Position numbers and translations under genes: made by a program. The notes under the pieces are model-generated. The model ran no database searches, was not told where the DNA came from, and saw nothing but the letters and a program-made list of their open reading frames with translations. 64,000 bases of DNA from an uncultured Gammaproteobacteria bacterium (GTDB taxonomy: Bacteria > Pseudomonadota > Gammaproteobacteria > DRLM01): contig CAMYKQ010000053.1 of NCBI GenBank assembly GCA_947259075.1, positions 37,450 to 101,449 on the forward strand, in the 5' to 3' direction. Within the stretch, counting starts at the first letter, position 1; each line of letters begins with the position of its first letter. Positions 1-8,613 of the stretch are shown here, in pieces.

Positions 1-123
1 CTGGCCGCGCAACCAGCCCTCGATGGCGGTCTGCCGTTCGAGTAAATGTTGTTCAATCATCAACAAGGGGCCGGTGAGGGCCGTGGTCAGGTGCGGGACT
101 GCGTGCAGGTGTTCGATGCTCAT
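1..123 (-). CDS. gshA: Glutamate-cysteine ligase, N-terminal fragment (cut by window edge)
   Basis: Only the first 41 codons are present; the gene runs off the left edge. The start ATG is the reverse complement of 121-123 and the peptide begins MSIEHLHAVPHLTTALTGPL. The VPHLTTAL-GPLL-E-LLE pattern resembles, from memory, the start of the proteobacterial glutamate-cysteine ligase family TIGR02049, which makes gamma-glutamylcysteine, the first step of glutathione synthesis in the cytoplasm. It lies 89 bases beyond the stop of a secreted-protein gene on the same strand and may simply have its own promoter. No catalytic residues are visible in this piece, so the call rests on N-terminal similarity alone. 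Confidence 0.55.
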   Translation of the reverse strand, partial: MSIEHLHAVPHLTTALTGPLLMIEQHLLERQTAIEGWLRGQ

Positions 124-212
124 GATTCACCACTGATTAGCCGCCGGAGGAGACGGCATCATAACACAGGGCGGTGAGGGTGCTGGCGAAGCGGGGGCGT
201 GATGCGGGCGGG

Positions 213-773
213 TCAGCGCGGGCCGCGCATGCGCGTCAAGCGCCAAGCGATGAGCGCGGCGGCGAACAGGCTGAGGCCGTGGGGCGTGGGCAGTTTATTG
301 CCGAAGGCGTCGTCGACGCGTGTTTTGAGCAGGGCGAATGCGCCGCCGCCGTTGCTGAGCGCGTCGAAACTGAGGGTGGCCAAGAGCACGTCCGCGGATT
401 GCAGCAGGTCGAGTTCGATCTCGCTGAGCAGGGACACGGCGGCGATATTGACGGCGCCGGGGGATGATAAAAATTCGCTGAAGGTTTCGAAGGCGGCGGG
501 GTCGGGGTCGCCGAGCTCGCCGCTGAAGCTGACGCCGTTGAGTGAAAACAGCGCGCCGTCATAGCCGATGTCGATGTCGTAAGCGCCGACCGAGGGCGCA
601 AAGCCCGCGCCCAATCCAGTGACGCGCACTTGAACGTTGAGCACGTCGCCCGCGGCGACTGTTGCCGCGTCAGGTGTCAAATAAGCGAACACGGGCGCCG
701 CCGCGGTGATCTGAGGAAAATGAATCAGAACGAGGAAGCCGAGCAGCGGCAGCAGCGGGTGTGAACGAGGCAT
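213..773 (-). CDS. Secreted cohesin-like protein with degenerate PEP-CTERM tail
   Basis: A 186-residue exported protein. It has an N-terminal signal peptide (MPRSHPLLPLLGFLVLIHF, likely cleaved after about residue 25), then a beta-rich region of about 130 residues whose pattern (VAAGDVLNVQVRVTGL, then YDIDIGYDGALFSL, then LATLSFDAL) resembles cohesin-type domains. The C-terminus, LPTPHGLSLFAAALIAWRL followed by Arg-rich residues, has the layout of a PEP-CTERM sorting signal (proline motif, hydrophobic helix, basic end), but the canonical PEP is PTP. Proteins with this tail are normally processed by exosortase at the inner membrane. It is the last of three same-strand genes with gaps of 32 and 71 bases, so an operon is likely. 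The dockerin-bearing protein encoded two genes upstream is a possible partner. Confidence 0.6.
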   Translation of the reverse strand: MPRSHPLLPLLGFLVLIHFPQITAAAPVFAYLTPDAATVAAGDVLNVQVRVTGLGAGFAPSVGAYDIDIGYDGALFSLNGVSFSGELGDPDPAAFETFSEFLSSPGAVNIAAVSLLSEIELDLLQSADVLLATLSFDALSNGGGAFALLKTRVDDAFGNKLPTPHGLSLFAAALIAWRLTRMRGPR

Positions 774-805
774 GGCGTGATGACCCTTGGTTTAGGTGAT
801 GAAGT

Positions 806-1495
806 TTAAGTGATGAGGTGAGGCAGATTCAGTTCCGTCCGTGGACCTTGGCGCGCGGTGATTTTTAAAATAATTAAGGCCAGGCCGCCGCCGATGAGCA
901 GCAAGAGCGTGGCGGGTTGCGGCAGCACGGCCACGGAGATGTCATCGCTGAGAAAACGGACATTGCCGGTGAAGGGATTGCCGATGTTGAAGGCGTCGAA
1001 GTCGACACTGGTGCCGAAGAACCAGCCGGGCAAGAGCGGGCTGAGTCCGTCGATGATCTGCGTGACGGAATCAGACGCCAGCGGATCGGCGGCTGGAAAA
1101 TTAAAATCCATGGCGGCGAAGACCGCGGGACCAAGATCGGCGTTTTCGACCATGCCCACTTTTATGAAGCCGGGAAAGGTGACGTCGAATACATTGGTTT
1201 CATGTTCACCGGTGCTGCCGGTGCGCGAGATAAAATACGAGACGATGTCGAAGCCGACGTCGAAGGTCACGCTCTTGCGTGGCGCCAAGGTCGTGTCGTC
1301 GCTGGCGTCACCTAATTTGAGGACGGTGGATTTCTCGCCATTTTTACCCTTGACGATGAGGTCGGAGAGCACGAAGGTGTCCGTGTCGGAGTTGTTTCTC
1401 ACTTCGATGATCTCACCGGCATGGGCGGGCGGAGGCACGGCCATAATAACCATGATGGCGGCGAAGAAGATGCTGATTGCGGCTGATGCTTTCAT
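806..1495 (-). CDS. Secreted protein with PEP-CTERM-like tail
   Basis: A 229-residue protein with a clear signal peptide (MKASAAISIFFAAIMVIMAV, predicted cleavage after AHA near residue 26). The mature part is beta-rich with no domain I recognise (IIEVRNNSDTDTFVLSDLIV and onward). The tail, VAVLPQPATLLLLIGGGLAL followed by basic residues, resembles a PEP-CTERM signal with PQP in place of PEP, and it continues about 13 residues past the basic cluster, which is unusual. It sits between the transglutaminase-like/dockerin gene and the cohesin-like gene on the same strand. Function is unknown; a surface or matrix protein is inferred from the signals only. Confidence 0.6.
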   Translation of the reverse strand: MKASAAISIFFAAIMVIMAVPPPAHAGEIIEVRNNSDTDTFVLSDLIVKGKNGEKSTVLKLGDASDDTTLAPRKSVTFDVGFDIVSYFISRTGSTGEHETNVFDVTFPGFIKVGMVENADLGPAVFAAMDFNFPAADPLASDSVTQIIDGLSPLLPGWFFGTSVDFDAFNIGNPFTGNVRFLSDDISVAVLPQPATLLLLIGGGLALIILKITARQGPRTELNLPHLIT

Positions 1496-1566
1496 GTTGT
1501 CACTCCTGTATTGCGGGGGCGAGGTTTTGCCCCCGGGTCAAGTGCGTGGGCGGCGGCGATCTATTG

Positions 1567-3435
1567 CTAGGGTGCGCACCGCGGTTTGTCACATTTGAGG
1601 GTGCAATAACGCGCATCGTTGACGGTGATTAAACCGTCGCCGTCGGCATCGAGCGGGTCCGCCGGGCCGAAGGCGCGCGCATTGCGTTGCGCGAAGATGG
1701 AGCGGATGTCGCCGCGGTCCACCCTGTCGTCGTTATTGATGTCGCATATTTGCGCCACGAAGGTCGAGCCGTCTTCGGGGTCGAAGGCGCTGGGCAGGCC
1801 GTTGCCGTCCACCGCGACGATGCCTATCACCTCGCCGTCCTGGAGTTGCAATTGCACGCTGGTCTGCGTCGTGCCGCCGAGAAATTCAACGCTGGGGGCG
1901 GCGGGGTCATCAAATAATTCAGCGCTGCGGTAGATGTGGTACTCCGCGGCCGCCGCTACGCCGGACCAAACCAGTGTCATTAAATCACGGTTCTTGGCCG
2001 CGATGCGCAGATCGTCCACCACCGCTGGCGGCAGCGTGAGCGGCGGGCCGATGATGACTTGCACGGGGACAATCCGGCTTTCTCCCGGGGCGAGCACGCC
2101 GCTGATTTGCGGCGGGCTGATTTGAATTTCCGTGGTCGCGGCGGAAGGGGCGAGCGTGACTTCAAAGGACTGGGCGCTGGTGCCGGGGTTGGTGATGATT
2201 AAGTTGTAATTATGCGTCGCGGCGGGTTCGTCATCGGCGAAGAGCAGGCTGACGAGTTCAATGCCGTACGTGCCGGGTCCGGTCGCGCTGGCGTGATCGG
2301 CTTGCACCAATTTGTCGTGCGGCACATAAATGGAATTGGGTATCTCGCTCAGCGGCGTGCCCGCCACATCGCCGGTGACGCGGCCCAGGCCGTCACTCAC
2401 GCCGAGGCGCAGGGCGAAGGTTTGGCTCTCGATCTTCGCGCCGTTTTTTTTATGGGACTCCAATTTCTTCCAGCCGCTGAAGCCGGGTGTGCCGGTGGCG
2501 GTGAAGGCGAAGTCGGTTGGCGTGCTGGTGACGCGCAGATGCGTGGTGCGCACCCAAATGTCGGCGTCGTGAAAACTGGTGGGTAAAACATAGCCGGCGT
2601 GACCCGTGCCGCTGAGATAGCTCTTGCTGTCAGTGAAGGATTCCCACGGGTCGAAGAAATGCCATTTACCGCCGTACCACACATTGGCCGCGGCGGTTTG
2701 CACGTCATAGCTGCCGTCGGCGAAGGAGGGTAATACGTTTTTCTCGCGCACGGGGAAGCCCAGTTCCCGTACCAGCGAGGTGAAGAACAGCGCGGTTTCG
2801 ATGCACATGAATTGATTGCCCGCGCGCGGTTTGCCGATGTCGATGGTGCCGTCGTCGGCGAGCTTGCAGATGTCGGCATCGTCTTCAAAATCCGAGGGCT
2901 GGCCTTTGGGGTAGGTGAGGTCTTCGACGAATTTGTAAATATTGTTGATGATGGCCTCCGCGTCGGCGGGCATTTTGTCGGCGTAGTTGCCGCCGCCGGC
3001 TTTAGGCCTTGGACCATCTTTGTGACCGGGCGCGCCGGGCAGCGGCGAGGGGCTTTGCGCCGCCTCGTAGCCGTTCTTCGGACCTTGGTAACGCGCGGCC
3101 TTGTAGGCGATGCGCGCGCGGCAGGCGCTGTCGTGGTTGGAGGAGGCGCCGCCGCGTTCGTAATAATCGCGCTGCGCCGCATCGGCGTTTTCTTTTTTGT
3201 ATTCTTTGCTGTCGCGTTCTTTTTTGCCGGCCTCGTAGGCGCTGGCGGGCACGCTGGCCTCGCCATTATTGTTGAAGCCGTTGCTCGCCAATCCGGCTGG
3301 ATCATCGCCCGCGGAATAGAGTGGCAGCAACAGGAGCGTGGCGGCGAAGGTGATGAGGACGGCGGAGCGGCCCCGCGTGCGATGAGATGAGGCCGCGCGG
3401 CTGCTTTGGGCGGCATTCACTCCTTGCCTGTGCAT
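1567..3435 (-). CDS. Exported transglutaminase-like protein with C-terminal dockerin
   Basis: A 622-residue protein. Residues 1-45 carry a long basic N-terminus and one hydrophobic segment (signal peptide). Residues 150-270 look like a transglutaminase-like fold: Cys211 in FMCIETALFFTSLVRELG and Asp262 in GGKWHFFDPWESF match the Cys and Asp of the catalytic triad, but the usual HAW histidine before the strand is replaced (QTAAANVWYGGKW), so activity is doubtful. A fibronectin-III-like stretch follows around 463-545. Residues 563-622 form a type I dockerin-like pair of calcium loops, CDINNDDRVDRGDI and DADGDGLITVNDARYC. It is the first gene of a three-gene minus-strand group with a cohesin-like protein. 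A surface-attached scaffold or adhesion role is inference. Confidence 0.65.
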   Translation of the reverse strand: MHRQGVNAAQSSRAASSHRTRGRSAVLITFAATLLLLPLYSAGDDPAGLASNGFNNNGEASVPASAYEAGKKERDSKEYKKENADAAQRDYYERGGASSNHDSACRARIAYKAARYQGPKNGYEAAQSPSPLPGAPGHKDGPRPKAGGGNYADKMPADAEAIINNIYKFVEDLTYPKGQPSDFEDDADICKLADDGTIDIGKPRAGNQFMCIETALFFTSLVRELGFPVREKNVLPSFADGSYDVQTAAANVWYGGKWHFFDPWESFTDSKSYLSGTGHAGYVLPTSFHDADIWVRTTHLRVTSTPTDFAFTATGTPGFSGWKKLESHKKNGAKIESQTFALRLGVSDGLGRVTGDVAGTPLSEIPNSIYVPHDKLVQADHASATGPGTYGIELVSLLFADDEPAATHNYNLIITNPGTSAQSFEVTLAPSAATTEIQISPPQISGVLAPGESRIVPVQVIIGPPLTLPPAVVDDLRIAAKNRDLMTLVWSGVAAAAEYHIYRSAELFDDPAAPSVEFLGGTTQTSVQLQLQDGEVIGIVAVDGNGLPSAFDPEDGSTFVAQICDINNDDRVDRGDIRSIFAQRNARAFGPADPLDADGDGLITVNDARYCTLKCDKPRCAP

Positions 3436-4145
3436 GATGGCATCCCTGGTGTTGCTGTCGCGGGCGTTCTTGTTTTTTATTTATAGCTAGAGAATAGGTG
3501 GTTTATTTACATTTTCCAGTGGGGTGAGTGCCAGGCGATACCGCGGGACACTACTAGTGCCTATGCGCAAAGTTATGCGCGGCTCCAATTGAAATCAGCG
3601 TTGTGGGAGGGGGCAGGGCGGCGCGCCGCCAGTGCCGCGGCGGCCGTGCGCGGAATGCATGGCTTGAGGCGCAGGCCAGGGTCGCACTCGCCGTGTTTGT
3701 AATTCATTTAAGCGGGATGGCCGCGCAGCGGCGTGTCCGTGCCGGATCGGTGTGAGAGTGCCGAACCCGTGAGCAATGCTCAGCGTGGTGACGCGTGAAG
3801 CGTATCTTGCCGCCGCGCGGCGCAACAGCGGTGAAATGACCGCGGTGGCGGACATGCCCGCGATGAGCCGCCCGCCGTTCCGCGCCGCGAGTGCTTGAGT
3901 ATGGTCTTTACCGGGCGGCGGTTCGCGGCGATGGGCGGGTGATTTTCCGGGTTCTTCTCGCGGCTATTTTATAAGCGCCGGCCAGTGGCCGTATCGTTTC
4001 CGCCGCCCGTTGCGCGCGCTGGGCGCTGAGACTTAACTGATAGTGAACCGCCTTCTCGTGGGCCGTTGTTTACGCGCCGGGGGCGTTGGCCTGCCGCCGG
4101 GGCGGGCAGGTCACGCGCTAGCGATAAAAGCACATTATCCGCCGC

Positions 4146-4169
4146 AATATACATTCGTGAATGTTTGTA
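4146..4169 (+). promoter_or_regulatory. AcrR/TtgR-type operator
   Basis: An interrupted palindrome, AATATACATT-CGTG-AATGTTTGTA, ends where the TATAAT box begins. By eye it matches the E. coli AcrR operator (TACATACATT-TGTG-AATGTATGTA, recalled) at 20 of 24 positions. It lies where the -35 region and spacer would be, so a bound repressor should block RNA polymerase. The TetR gene at the end of this operon has an AcrR-like recognition helix and is the likely binder. Confidence 0.65.
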
Positions 4170-4175
4170 TATAAT
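4170..4175 (+). promoter_or_regulatory. Sigma-70 -10 box of the efflux operon
   Basis: A perfect TATAAT directly abuts the operator palindrome. No good TTGACA sits 17 bases upstream; that position reads ATATAC inside the operator. A start of transcription near 4182 would leave a leader of about 74 bases before the chosen ATG. Confidence 0.55.
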
Positions 4176-4255
4176 CGTCGCTTCATGTTCTCAACTGGAC
4201 TCAGGCCATGACGCGTGCTCCCCTAATAAAATTTTCTGGCGAAGACGGACGGGCA

Positions 4256-5419
4256 ATGAACCGGCGAGTGTGGTTTGCCGCCGGGGCCATGGCGGTCGCG
4301 GCCCTGCTCGGCGCCTGTGGCAATAGCGGCCAGGCCGCCGGGCCGGGGGAGGGGGGCGGCATGCCGCCCATGCCGGTGACGGTGATCGAGGCCCAGCCGC
4401 AACAGCTGCCGCGGATCATCGAGGCGGTAGGTCAGACCGAGGGCTCGAAAGAGGTCGAGGTGCAGGCGCGGGTCTCCGGTGTTTTAACCAAGCAGCTCTT
4501 TGAAGAAGGCGACAAGGTTAAACGAGGCGCCGCCTTGTTCAGCATCGACCGCGCGCCCTTCGAGATCGCGCTGGCGCAAGCCCGCGCCGCCTTGGAGCAG
4601 GATAAGGCCAATCTGGAAAAGGCGCAGCGCGAAGCGGCGCGTTTGCAACCTTTGGTCGGCGAAAAGGCCGTGAGCCAAAAGGAGGCGGATGATGCCAATA
4701 GCGCGTTGCTCGCGGCGCAGGCCTCGCTCGCGGCCAACGAGGCCCGCGTGCGCGACGCCGAGTTGAACCTGTCTTATACCCATATCACCGCGCCGATCTC
4801 CGGCGTCACCGGCCGCGCCCAGTTTTCCGAGGGCACGCTGGTTGTTCCCGGCACTGCGTCGAGCGTGTTGACCACGCTGCAGATCATTGATCCGATCTGG
4901 GTGCGTTTCGCCTTCTCCGAAAGCGAAACCTTGCAGCTGCGCCGCGCGGGCGGCAAGGCCGAAGTCAATTTGCTGTTGCCCGATGGCAGCCTGTACGGCA
5001 AAACGGGCGTGCTCAATTTTATCGCCTCGACCGTCAACACCGATACCGGCATGGTGGAGATGCGCGCGGAATTCCCCAACCCCAAAACCCTGCTGTTGCC
5101 GGGCCAGCTGGTCCGCGTCCAAGTCGCCATCGGTGAGCGCGAGGCCTATCTGGTGCCGCAGGCCGCCCTCGCCCAGACCGATCAAGGCAAGCTGGTGTTC
5201 ACCGTCACCCCGGACAACACCGTGGCGCCGCGGCCAGTCGAGACCGACGGCTGGTCGGGCAATAATTGGGTGGTGAGCAAAGGCCTCGCGCCCGGTGACA
5301 AGATCATCACCGACAATCTCATGAAGCTGCGCCCCGGCGCGGCGGTGATGCCGCATGCGCCCGGCGAAGGTCCGGGCGCGGGCGATGCGGCGGCGGCGGA
5401 TAAACCGGCTCAGAAATAA
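4256..5419 (+). CDS. acrA: RND efflux periplasmic adaptor lipoprotein (AcrA/MexA type)
   Basis: Bridges the inner-membrane pump to the outer-membrane channel. I chose the ATG at 4256 (388 residues) over the one at 4208 because it gives a clean lipoprotein signal, MNRRVWFAAGAMAVAALLGAC, with lipobox LGAC. Then come a barrel-sandwich half (VTVIEAQPQQLPRIIEAVGQ, VQARVSGVL), a coiled-coil hairpin rich in Ala/Glu/Gln (ALAQARAALEQDKANLEKAQ onward), the returning half (LNLSYTHITAPISGVTG) and a beta-barrel domain. Length is normal for the family. It is the first gene of the operon and lies 44 bases before the pump gene. Control by the operator at 4146-4169 is inferred. Confidence 0.9.
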   Translation: MNRRVWFAAGAMAVAALLGACGNSGQAAGPGEGGGMPPMPVTVIEAQPQQLPRIIEAVGQTEGSKEVEVQARVSGVLTKQLFEEGDKVKRGAALFSIDRAPFEIALAQARAALEQDKANLEKAQREAARLQPLVGEKAVSQKEADDANSALLAAQASLAANEARVRDAELNLSYTHITAPISGVTGRAQFSEGTLVVPGTASSVLTTLQIIDPIWVRFAFSESETLQLRRAGGKAEVNLLLPDGSLYGKTGVLNFIASTVNTDTGMVEMRAEFPNPKTLLLPGQLVRVQVAIGEREAYLVPQAALAQTDQGKLVFTVTPDNTVAPRPVETDGWSGNNWVVSKGLAPGDKIITDNLMKLRPGAAVMPHAPGEGPGAGDAAAADKPAQK

Positions 5420-5463
5420 TAACGAGTATGCCCACGGCCCGGTATCTCAGCGAAGGCTAAACC

Positions 5464-8400
5464 ATGTCAAAATTTTTCATTGATCGTCCCATCTTCGCCA
5501 GCGTCCTGGCCATCATCATCGTGCTGGCCGGTTTGGTCGCCGCGAATATTCTGCCCATCGCGCAGTACCCCGAAATCTCGCCGCCGACCGTGACCATCAC
5601 CGCGTCGTATCCCGGCGCCTCGGCGGAAACCCTGGCCAAGACCGTGGCCGCGCCCATTGAAGAACAACTGTCCGGCGTCGAGAACCTGCTCTACTTCAAC
5701 TCGACGGCGGCATCCAATGGTTCGATCAATATCACCGCCACCTTCGAGGTCGGCACCGACGTCGACAAGGCGACCTTCAACGTCAATAACCGGGTGCAAC
5801 TCGCCGCGCCGCGCCTGCCGGACGAGGTGCGGCGCAACGGCGTCACGGTCGCCAAACGCTCGCAGAATATCTTGCTGGTGGTGGCGCTCAATTCGCCGAA
5901 CAGCACCTATGACATGCTGTATCTGTCGAACTACGCGACTCAGAACGTCCTCGATGATTTGAAACGTATCCCCGGCGCGGCGGATGTCTTCATTTTTGGC
6001 GCGCGCGATTATTCGATGCGGGTGTGGCTGAAACCGGACCGCATGGCCCAGCTCGGTCTCACCGTCAGCGACATCACCAGCGCCATCAACTCACAGAATG
6101 CGCAGTACGCCGCAGGCAAGATCGGCGCCGATCCCGCGCCCGCGGGCCAGCAACTGGTCTACACCGTCACCGCGCGCGGACGCATGCTCCAGCCCGAGGA
6201 ATTCGGCAATATCATCCTGCGTTCCAACGGCCCCGGCGGCGTGCTGAAACTCAAGGACGTGGCGCGCATCGAACTCGGCGCGCAGAGTTATGACCAGGCC
6301 AACAGCGTCAACGGCCAGCCCGCCATCGCCATCGCGGTGTTTCTGCAATCCGGCGCCAACGCCATTGAGGTGGCGCAATCCATTCGCGACACCATGGCGG
6401 AATTGAAAAAGGAAAACTTCCCCGAGGACGTCGATTATCTGATCCCCTACGACACCACGCGCTTCGTCTCGGCCTCGATCGAGGCGGTGATACAAACCCT
6501 GCTCGAAGCCGCGCTCCTGGTGTTGCTGGTGGTGTTCCTCTTCCTGCAAACCTGGCGCGCCACCTTGATCCCCATGATCGCGGTGCCGGTGTCGCTGATC
6601 GGCACCTTCGCCGGTTTGTGGCTGTTCGGTTTTTCGATCAACACGCTCACCTTGTTCGCCATGGTGCTGGCGGTGGGCATCGTCGTCGACGACGCCATCG
6701 TGGTGCTGGAAAACGTCGAGCGCCTGATGCGCGAACGCCTGCTGAAACCCTTCGATGCCGCGGTCGAGGCCATGCGCGAGGTGCAGAACGCCGTCATCGG
6801 TATCGTCCTGGCCTTGGTCGCGGTGTTCATCCCCGTCGCCTTTCTCGGCGGTATCGCCGGTCAGCTCTATCGTCAATTCGCGGTGACCGTGGCCATCGCC
6901 GTGGCGCTCTCCGGGGTCGTGGCGCTGACCTTGACGCCGACGCTGTGCGCGATGCTGCTCAAACCGCACAATGACGCGGACGGTAAAATGGCGAAACTGT
7001 TTCGCCCCTTCAACCGCGGCTTCAATTGGGTGACGCAGCATTTTCTCGCGGCGGTCAGATTGGCCTTGGGCTGGCGCATCACCGCGCTGACGGTGTTCGC
7101 GGTGTTCATCGGCATCGTCGCGCTGTTGTTCTGGCGCATACCCGGCAGCTTCGTGCCGCCGGAAGATCAAGGTTACATCATCAGCGCCGTGGTGCTGCCC
7201 GACGGCGCCACCTTGGCGCGCACCGAAAAGACCACGGCGCAGTTACGCACGATGATGAACGGCAATCAGGCGATAGAGAATATTTTCATCGTCAACGGCT
7301 TCGACCTCATCAGCGGTAGCAACAAGAGCAATTCCGCCACCATCTTCATGCCGCTGAAGCCTTGGGAAGACCGCGAGCAAACCGCGCAGCAACTGGCGCA
7401 GGAAGTCAGCGGTAAAGGCTTCATGCTCTCCGACGGTCTCGCCTTCGCGTTCAATCCGCCGGCCATACGCGGCCTCGGCGCCACCGGCGGCTTTGAGGTC
7501 TATGTGCGCGGCCGCACCGACCCCGATCCGCAACGCCTCGCGCAAGTGACCAACGACTTCATCGCCGCGCTCGGTCAACACCCGGCCTTGGAAGGTTTGC
7601 GCACTCTTTATCATCCCACCGTGCCGCAGCTGCGCGTCGAGGTGGATCGCGAGAAGGCCTTGCTGCTCGGGGTGCCGGTCAGCGAGGTCTTCGGCGCCTT
7701 GCAGGCGCAGATGGGCTCGCTCTACGTCAATGACTTCAACAAGGCGGGGCGCACCTATCGCGTCACCATCCAGGCCGATGCCCAGTACCGCGCCAAGCCC
7801 GAAGACTTGGGCAATGTCTATGTGCGTTCAACGACGACGCAAACCATGATCCCGCTCAAGACGCTGATCACGGTGGAGAACATCATCGGGCCGGAACAGG
7901 TCGAGCGTTACGATGGCTATATCGCCGCCAAGGTGCTGGGCAGCGCCAAGGCCGGCTACAGCTCGGGTGAGGCGATACAGGCGGTGGAGCAGCTCGCGAA
8001 ACAGTCTTTACCCAAGGGGTACGACATCGAATGGACCGGCCAGGCCTTCCAGGAAAAACGCACGGGCAGCGCCTCGGTGTTCGCCTTCGGCTTCGCGCTG
8101 GTCATGGTCTATCTGATTCTGGCGGCCTTGTACGAACGCTGGGGGGTGCCGGTGGCCGTGGTGCTCGCCGTGCCCTTCGCCTTATTGGGCGCGCTCGGTT
8201 TCGTGTTTCTGCGCGGCATGGATAACGACATCTACTTTCAGATCGGCTTGATCGTGCTGATCGGCCTGGCGGCGAAGAACGCGATCCTCATCGCGGAGTT
8301 CGCCATGCAGGGCATGGAGCAGGGCATGGACGCCGCCGCGGCGGCGGTGGAGGCGGCGCGCTTGCGCTTCCGTCCCATCGTCATGACCTCGCTGGCCTTC

Positions 8401-8613
8401 GTCTTCGGCGTGTTGCCGCTGGTGTTCGCCACCGGCGCCGGCGCTGCGGCGCGGCAATCCATGGGCACCGGCGTGGTCGGCGGCATGATTATCGCCACCT
8501 TCATCGCCCCCATCTTCGTGCCGCTGTTCTTCACCTTGTTCGCGCGCAAGCCGCGGCCTTCTCATCACCATGACGCGCCGCCTAGCATCGTAGTGGAGGG
8601 GGATAAATCATGA
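5464..8613 (+). CDS. acrB: RND multidrug efflux pump, HAE-1 family (AcrB/MexB type)
   Basis: A proton-driven trimeric inner-membrane transporter of 1049 residues, the usual AcrB length. It opens with MSKFFIDRPIFASVLAIIIV, the hallmark first transmembrane helix. The proton-relay residues are present: the Asp pair D409-D410 in VVDDAIVVLE (TM4) and K938 in GLAAKNAILIAEFA (TM10). Two large periplasmic porter loops separate the two six-helix halves. The substrate cannot be told from sequence; HAE-1 pumps typically export amphiphilic drugs, dyes, detergents or solvents. It sits between the adaptor and outer-membrane genes and overlaps the latter by 4 bases (ATGA), which suggests translational coupling. 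Confidence 0.95.
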   Translation: MSKFFIDRPIFASVLAIIIVLAGLVAANILPIAQYPEISPPTVTITASYPGASAETLAKTVAAPIEEQLSGVENLLYFNSTAASNGSINITATFEVGTDVDKATFNVNNRVQLAAPRLPDEVRRNGVTVAKRSQNILLVVALNSPNSTYDMLYLSNYATQNVLDDLKRIPGAADVFIFGARDYSMRVWLKPDRMAQLGLTVSDITSAINSQNAQYAAGKIGADPAPAGQQLVYTVTARGRMLQPEEFGNIILRSNGPGGVLKLKDVARIELGAQSYDQANSVNGQPAIAIAVFLQSGANAIEVAQSIRDTMAELKKENFPEDVDYLIPYDTTRFVSASIEAVIQTLLEAALLVLLVVFLFLQTWRATLIPMIAVPVSLIGTFAGLWLFGFSINTLTLFAMVLAVGIVVDDAIVVLENVERLMRERLLKPFDAAVEAMREVQNAVIGIVLALVAVFIPVAFLGGIAGQLYRQFAVTVAIAVALSGVVALTLTPTLCAMLLKPHNDADGKMAKLFRPFNRGFNWVTQHFLAAVRLALGWRITALTVFAVFIGIVALLFWRIPGSFVPPEDQGYIISAVVLPDGATLARTEKTTAQLRTMMNGNQAIENIFIVNGFDLISGSNKSNSATIFMPLKPWEDREQTAQQLAQEVSGKGFMLSDGLAFAFNPPAIRGLGATGGFEVYVRGRTDPDPQRLAQVTNDFIAALGQHPALEGLRTLYHPTVPQLRVEVDREKALLLGVPVSEVFGALQAQMGSLYVNDFNKAGRTYRVTIQADAQYRAKPEDLGNVYVRSTTTQTMIPLKTLITVENIIGPEQVERYDGYIAAKVLGSAKAGYSSGEAIQAVEQLAKQSLPKGYDIEWTGQAFQEKRTGSASVFAFGFALVMVYLILAALYERWGVPVAVVLAVPFALLGALGFVFLRGMDNDIYFQIGLIVLIGLAAKNAILIAEFAMQGMEQGMDAAAAAVEAARLRFRPIVMTSLAFVFGVLPLVFATGAGAAARQSMGTGVVGGMIIATFIAPIFVPLFFTLFARKPRPSHHHDAPPSIVVEGDKS

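Larger units (their letters stand above)
3436..4255. other. Intergenic region between divergent secreted-protein and efflux genes
   Basis: About 820 bases between the minus-strand dockerin gene and the plus-strand efflux operon. The left part (3470-3530) is AT-rich and probably holds the promoter for the minus-strand genes, though I cannot assign a box. The middle (3590-4130) is very GC-rich, with short frames that resemble no protein I know. The right end holds the efflux operator and -10 box listed separately. Confidence 0.5.

Noticed and set aside
3518..3533. Possible sigma-54 promoter for the minus-strand dockerin operon (TGGCACT on the minus strand)
   Set aside because: The -24 part is good, but the -12 part reads CCACT, lacking the essential GC, and no PrsR-like motif lies upstream.
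3595..3855. A minus-strand frame of 86 codons in the GC-rich gap
   Set aside because: Composition is Arg/Ala/Pro-rich with no signal, motif or convincing ribosome site.
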